This document shows, one piece after another, positions 14,494 through 17,338 of a stretch of DNA of 17,338 nucleotides. The notes below the pieces were generated by a model. It was not told where the DNA came from. It searched no databases and saw only the letters and a list, made by a program, of their open reading frames with translations. Positions within the stretch are counted from its first letter, which is position 1; each line of letters starts with the position of its first letter. This DNA is from Bacteroidales bacterium (GTDB lineage: Bacteria > Bacteroidota > Bacteroidia > Bacteroidales > Muribaculaceae). Location: NCBI GenBank assembly GCA_030526455.1, contig JAUNCU010000040.1, positions 1-17,338 on the forward strand. The letters run 5' to 3'. Both the position numbers and the translations under genes were made by a program.

Positions 14494-14580
14494 ATGAACA
14501 CATCAAAAGCCATACTGAAAGCGCTTTTCGCATCGGCGCTCTTGCTAGGCACCAGTTGCTCACAGCATAGCGCTGCATAG
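14494..14580 (+). CDS. Putative 28-residue lipoprotein-like micro-ORF
   Basis: An ATG frame of 28 codons begins 25 bases after the esterase stop. It encodes MNTSKAILKALFASALLLGT, then SCSQHSAA. The N-terminus is basic, the core is hydrophobic, and LLGTSC resembles a Bacteroidota lipoprotein cleavage site, leaving a mature peptide of only about seven residues. A terminator hairpin starts 8 bases after the stop, so the frame sits where a last operon gene would. It may be a real tiny lipoprotein of entericidin-like design. It may equally be the 5' remnant of a larger lipoprotein gene. No homologue is recognised. Confidence 0.4.
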   Translation: MNTSKAILKALFASALLLGTSCSQHSAA

Positions 14581-14587
14581 ATTTCTT

Positions 14588-14624
14588 AAAAACAGGGATT
14601 TCCATTTGCGATATCCCTGTTTTT
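14588..14624. terminator. Hairpin terminator of module copy 1
   Basis: AAAAACAGGGAT (14588-14599) pairs perfectly with ATCCCTGTTTTT (14613-14624) around a 13-base loop, with a T-tract at the end. It ends the esterase/micro-ORF transcript and may also work on the opposite strand. It is part of a 50-base module found again at 16134-16183. Confidence 0.8.
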
Positions 14625-14636
14625 TACTTATCTTTG
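14605..14636 (+). promoter_or_regulatory. Promoter of the GYF-domain gene, nested in the terminator
   Basis: TTTG at 14605-14608 and TATCTTTG at 14629-14636 are separated by 20 bases, an excellent match to the Bacteroidota consensus. The -33 TTTG lies in the loop of the terminator hairpin, and the right stem fills the spacer. The expected start site is about 14643, giving a leader of about 84 bases before the ATG at 14727. Confidence 0.7.
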
Positions 14637-14726
14637 CAAAGGTGCTTTTAATGATTAAGCAGCACTTAGAATTTTTAGCCATCTTAAACAAAATCGCATT
14701 ACAATCGATTCTAATTCTTCGTAGTT

Positions 14727-16103
14727 ATGGAAAAGAAATATTACTTTGGCCTGAACGGGCAGATTTGTGGCCCCGTCAGCATCGACGAGTTAAAGTCACG
14801 CGGGGTGGATAAGGACACCTACGTTTTCACTGCCGAACTGGGCGACTGGAAACTGGCCAGCGAAGTGGCAGAACTGGCGCACCTCTTTGCGGCCACACCA
14901 CCACCTTTTATGGCTCAAGCCCCAGCCGCTGCCCAAGAGCAAGCCCCCACAATAGCAAAAGAAGAGCCTCAGCCAGAACCCGTGCCTCCCACTCCACCAG
15001 CATTCACCCCAGTGGAAGAAGCACCTAAGCCAGAACCTGAACCAGAACCTGAGCCCGTGCCTCCCACACCACCGGTATACACCGCAGTGGAAGAGCCAGA
15101 ACCTGAGCCAGAGCCAGTCGCTCCCACTCCTCCTGCTTACACCCCTGTGGAAGATCCTCTACCCGAGCCTGCTCCAGAGCCCGAACCCGAGCCCGTTTCT
15201 CCCACTCCTCCAGCATACACCCCTGTGGAAGAGCCTCAGCCTGAGCCCGAGCCTAAACCCGAACCAGAGCCAGTTTCTCCCACTCCTCCTGTATACACCC
15301 CTGTGGAAGAGCCAGTGGTGAAAGAAGAGCCCGCGCCAGTTCCACCAGCCGTGGAAGAAACCGTGATCATGGAAGAGCCTGAGCCCACGCCTCCCGCAGT
15401 GGAAGAGGCTCCTGCTCCCTCGCCTCCCGTGGAGGAAGAAGCGCCTGCACGCCCAGCGCCTGAGCAGCCCAAGGTGGCAAAAGCATCGGCTGGCGGCTCG
15501 AAGACCAATTTGATGATCATCATCGGCTGCGTGGTGGCGGTGGCTGTGATAGGCGCGGTGGCATACTTCGCGTTTTTCCGCGGTAAGACGGCAGAGCCCT
15601 CCGCCCCAAGCATCACCACCGAGAATGTGGAAGAAGTCTCTACGCCATCCGATGAATCCCTTGGCGAAAACAACGAAATCGCCGCCGAAGGTACGGGGAG
15701 CGAAATCGCCGAATACATCGCCGACGCCAGTTTCATGGGCATTCGCTACGGTGCCACTTCCGACGACGTCACCTCCTACGGAGGCCGATTCGAGACGAAA
15801 GAAATTGTGGCAAAGAAAGACGGATGGCAACTGCGCATCTTCTTCAACGACAACCCCATGTATGCCAGCGCAAAGGTCATAGGCATTGAAGCCAGCAAGG
15901 ACATGGCGGGCACCGAGCAGACGGCAGCCGAAGCCTGCGAGCAATTCGATGCCATCATGAAGTCGAAATACGAAAAGCGTGGCGAGTTCTTCCTCACACC
16001 CAAGGGATGCAGCATCGCCAGCGGCTACGAAGGCACCATGATGCGGGTGGTTTACTACTTCCCCCACTCGCCAAGCAAGGGCGCTCCAGTGCGAAAAAAC
16101 TAA
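14727..16103 (+). CDS. GYF-domain membrane protein with Pro/Glu repeat linker
   Basis: The 458-residue protein has three parts. Residues 4-55 form a GYF_2-type domain (YYFGLNGQICGPVSIDELKS, with W41 in LGDWKLASEV), a module expected to bind proline-rich or other peptide segments. Residues of about 78-245 are a Pro/Glu-rich linker. It holds five copies of a 13-residue unit of the form V-x-P-T-P-P-x-Y-T-P-V-E-E (at 86, 111, 131, 157 and 183) separated by Glu-Pro dipeptides. Residues 261-284 form one membrane helix. The last 174 residues are probably periplasmic and are not recognised. There is no signal peptide, so the GYF domain and linker should be cytoplasmic. The gene is monocistronic, with a terminator-promoter module on each side. 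Its function is unknown. Confidence 0.8.
   Translation: MEKKYYFGLNGQICGPVSIDELKSRGVDKDTYVFTAELGDWKLASEVAELAHLFAATPPPFMAQAPAAAQEQAPTIAKEEPQPEPVPPTPPAFTPVEEAPKPEPEPEPEPVPPTPPVYTAVEEPEPEPEPVAPTPPAYTPVEDPLPEPAPEPEPEPVSPTPPAYTPVEEPQPEPEPKPEPEPVSPTPPVYTPVEEPVVKEEPAPVPPAVEETVIMEEPEPTPPAVEEAPAPSPPVEEEAPARPAPEQPKVAKASAGGSKTNLMIIIGCVVAVAVIGAVAYFAFFRGKTAEPSAPSITTENVEEVSTPSDESLGENNEIAAEGTGSEIAEYIADASFMGIRYGATSDDVTSYGGRFETKEIVAKKDGWQLRIFFNDNPMYASAKVIGIEASKDMAGTEQTAAEACEQFDAIMKSKYEKRGEFFLTPKGCSIASGYEGTMMRVVYYFPHSPSKGAPVRKN
14970..15312 (+). repeat. In-gene tandem repeat encoding the Pro/Glu linker
   Basis: The DNA repeats an imperfect unit of about 60-78 bases five times, built from CCAGAGCC/GAGCCC-type hexamers and a block similar to CCCACTCCTCC plus CCTGTGGAAGA. 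Unit lengths differ because the number of Glu-Pro codon pairs varies between blocks. Such sequence is prone to expansion and contraction, so strains may differ in linker length. Confidence 0.75.
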
Positions 16104-16133
16104 AAATTTAGCATTTTGCTCAATACATTTCAC

Positions 16134-16170
16134 AAAAACAGGGATTTCCTTTTGCGATATCCCTGTTTTT
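16134..16170. terminator. Hairpin terminator of module copy 2
   Basis: AAAAACAGGGAT (16134-16145) pairs with ATCCCTGTTTTT (16159-16170), the same stem as at 14588-14624. It lies 30 bases after the stop of the GYF-domain gene and would end that transcript. Confidence 0.8.
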
Positions 16171-16182
16171 TATTTATCTTTG
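16151..16182 (+). promoter_or_regulatory. Promoter of the asparaginase gene, nested in the terminator
   Basis: TTTG at 16151-16154, then 20 bases, then TATCTTTG at 16175-16182, the same layout as at 14605-14636. The expected leader before the ATG at 16220 is about 30 bases. Confidence 0.7.
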
Positions 16183-16219
16183 CGTGGATAATTATCACTT
16201 TGCCAAATTCAACTAGCGC

Positions 16220-17257
16220 ATGGAAACTAATCGCCCCAAAATACTCATCATCTACACCGGTGGCACCATCGGCATGATAGAGAATCCCGTGACCCATTCT
16301 CTTACGCCTTTCGACTTCTCCCACTTGATGGAAAATGTGCCCAAAGTGCAACTGCTCGACTACGACATTGACAATATCCAGTTCAATCCGCCCATCGACA
16401 GCAGCAACATGAGCCCATCGCACTGGAGCGACATCGCACGCGCCATTGAGAAGAACTACGACCGCTACGACGGCTTCGTGGTGCTCCACGGCACCGACAC
16501 GATGGCCTTCACGGCATCGGCGCTGAGTTTCATGCTTGAGAATTTGAGCAAGCCCGTGATTATCACCGGCTCGCAGTTGCCCATTGGCGAAGTGCGCACC
16601 GACGGCGAAGAAAACCTCATCACCGCCCTGCAGGTGGCAGCCGCCACCGACGCCCAAGGCAACGCCATGGTGCAGGAAGTGGCCATCCTCTTCGAAGACT
16701 ACCTCTGGCGTGGCAACCGCAGCACCAAGATGAGCGCCGACAACTTCAACGCCTTCCGCAGCAACAACTACCCCGAGTTGGCAAGAATAGGCCTCGACAT
16801 CCTCTTCCACGAAGAAGCCCTGTTTCGCCTCCCAGCCAAGCGCCCGCTGAAGGTGCGCTACGAGATGGACCCCAATGTGATGTTTATCGAACTCAACCCC
16901 GGCATGACGCCCAACGTGCTCAGCCACCTGCTCCACACCCCCGGCATCAAGGGCGTGGTGCTCAAAACCTACGGCGCAGGCAACAGCCCCAGCGAACCCT
17001 GGTTCACCGCCCTCATTCGCGAAGCCAACGAGCGCGGCATCGTGATCCTGAACGTCACCCAGTGTGTGAACGGCGGCGTGAAGCAGTCGCTCTACGAAAC
17101 CGGCAACTGCCTCAGCCAGGCGGGCGTGGTGAGCGGCCACGACATCACCAGCGAAGCAGCCATCACCAAACTCATGTATCTCTTCGGCCTCGGCCTCGAC
17201 CCCGAAGCCGTGAAACAACACCTCCACAGCGCCATCTGCGGCGAAGTCACCATCTAA
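16220..17257 (+). CDS. ansA: Type I (cytoplasmic) L-asparaginase
   Basis: The enzyme hydrolyses L-asparagine to aspartate and ammonia. The 345-residue protein has both catalytic threonine motifs: YTGGTIGM with T16, and LHGTDTM with T92-D93. The catalytic lysine is probably K170 in RGNRSTKMSADNFNAF. The pattern MAFTASALSFML, then KPVIITGSQLPI, is standard for the family. There is no signal peptide, which points to the cytoplasmic low-affinity type I (AnsA) rather than the periplasmic type II. The length is normal and no key residue is missing. It has its own promoter in the terminator-promoter module. The next gene starts 33 bases after the stop and may be cotranscribed. Confidence 0.94.
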   Translation: METNRPKILIIYTGGTIGMIENPVTHSLTPFDFSHLMENVPKVQLLDYDIDNIQFNPPIDSSNMSPSHWSDIARAIEKNYDRYDGFVVLHGTDTMAFTASALSFMLENLSKPVIITGSQLPIGEVRTDGEENLITALQVAAATDAQGNAMVQEVAILFEDYLWRGNRSTKMSADNFNAFRSNNYPELARIGLDILFHEEALFRLPAKRPLKVRYEMDPNVMFIELNPGMTPNVLSHLLHTPGIKGVVLKTYGAGNSPSEPWFTALIREANERGIVILNVTQCVNGGVKQSLYETGNCLSQAGVVSGHDITSEAAITKLMYLFGLGLDPEAVKQHLHSAICGEVTI

Positions 17258-17290
17258 ATTCGTAACACCACAAAACCCCAAAAAGCATAT

Positions 17291-17338
17291 ATGACAAAAG
17301 ACGCATTAGCAGAATGGTGGTCAGGGCTCACCATCGCC
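17291..17338 (+). CDS. Partial CDS, 5' end only, cut by the window edge
   Basis: An ATG opens a frame that stays open for 16 codons to the end of the window and reads MTKDALAEWWSGLTIA. The position shortly after ansA and the codon use fit a real gene start. Too little is present to name a family. The Trp pair and the turn to hydrophobic residues would suit the N-terminus of a membrane protein, but that is a guess. Confidence 0.5.
   Translation, partial: MTKDALAEWWSGLTIA

Noticed and set aside
16130..17281. 383-codon minus-strand frame
   Set aside because: Antisense to the complete asparaginase gene; no domain and shadow-type composition.

Overview
The window looks like a chromosomal segment of a member of Bacteroidales, close to gut Muribaculaceae or Prevotellaceae; the exact family is inference. 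The signs are a MurF–alanine racemase fusion behind a GSCFA-family gene, promoters of the Bacteroidota type (TTTG, about 19-20 bases, then TAnnTTTG), start codons without strong Shine-Dalgarno sites, a BspA-like leucine-rich repeat protein with a type IX-secretion-like C-terminus, and a type I asparaginase.

Layout. At 50-1871 (+) lie ispH (isoprenoid synthesis) and a membrane-anchored DUF3298/RsiV-like protein. A large palindrome separates them from a minus-strand block at 2035-4648: a PepSY-type four-helix membrane protein, a YycJ/WalJ-like metallo-beta-lactamase-fold hydrolase and a short RsmI-like methyltransferase. At 4909-6206 sits a REP/RAYT locus: a single-domain Y1 (HUH) transposase with its own promoter and four identical 31-bp near-palindromes around it. 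At 6449-8158 (+) is a secreted alpha-amylase-like protein that has lost most GH13 catalytic residues. Two further large palindromes follow it.

A plus-strand block at 8436-11920 holds GSCFA and murF-alr, for cell-wall precursors. It is followed by a secreted LRR protein whose stop codon overlaps the start of tadA (tRNA adenosine deaminase), a secreted esterase, and a 28-codon lipoprotein-like micro-ORF. A GYF-domain protein with a long Pro/Glu repeat and one membrane helix comes next, then L-asparaginase. The start of one more gene is cut by the window edge.

Most genes are housekeeping or envelope functions. The unusual content is mainly between the genes. It comprises the RAYT with its REP family, three other large palindromes (two with a similar G·T-containing design), and a 50-bp terminator-plus-promoter module present twice at 48/50 identity. 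It also includes short-period (8- and 9-bp) tandem arrays directly upstream of two start codons. The degenerate amylase is the most notable protein-level observation. I see no CRISPR array, tRNA, rRNA, prophage or SusC/SusD pair.
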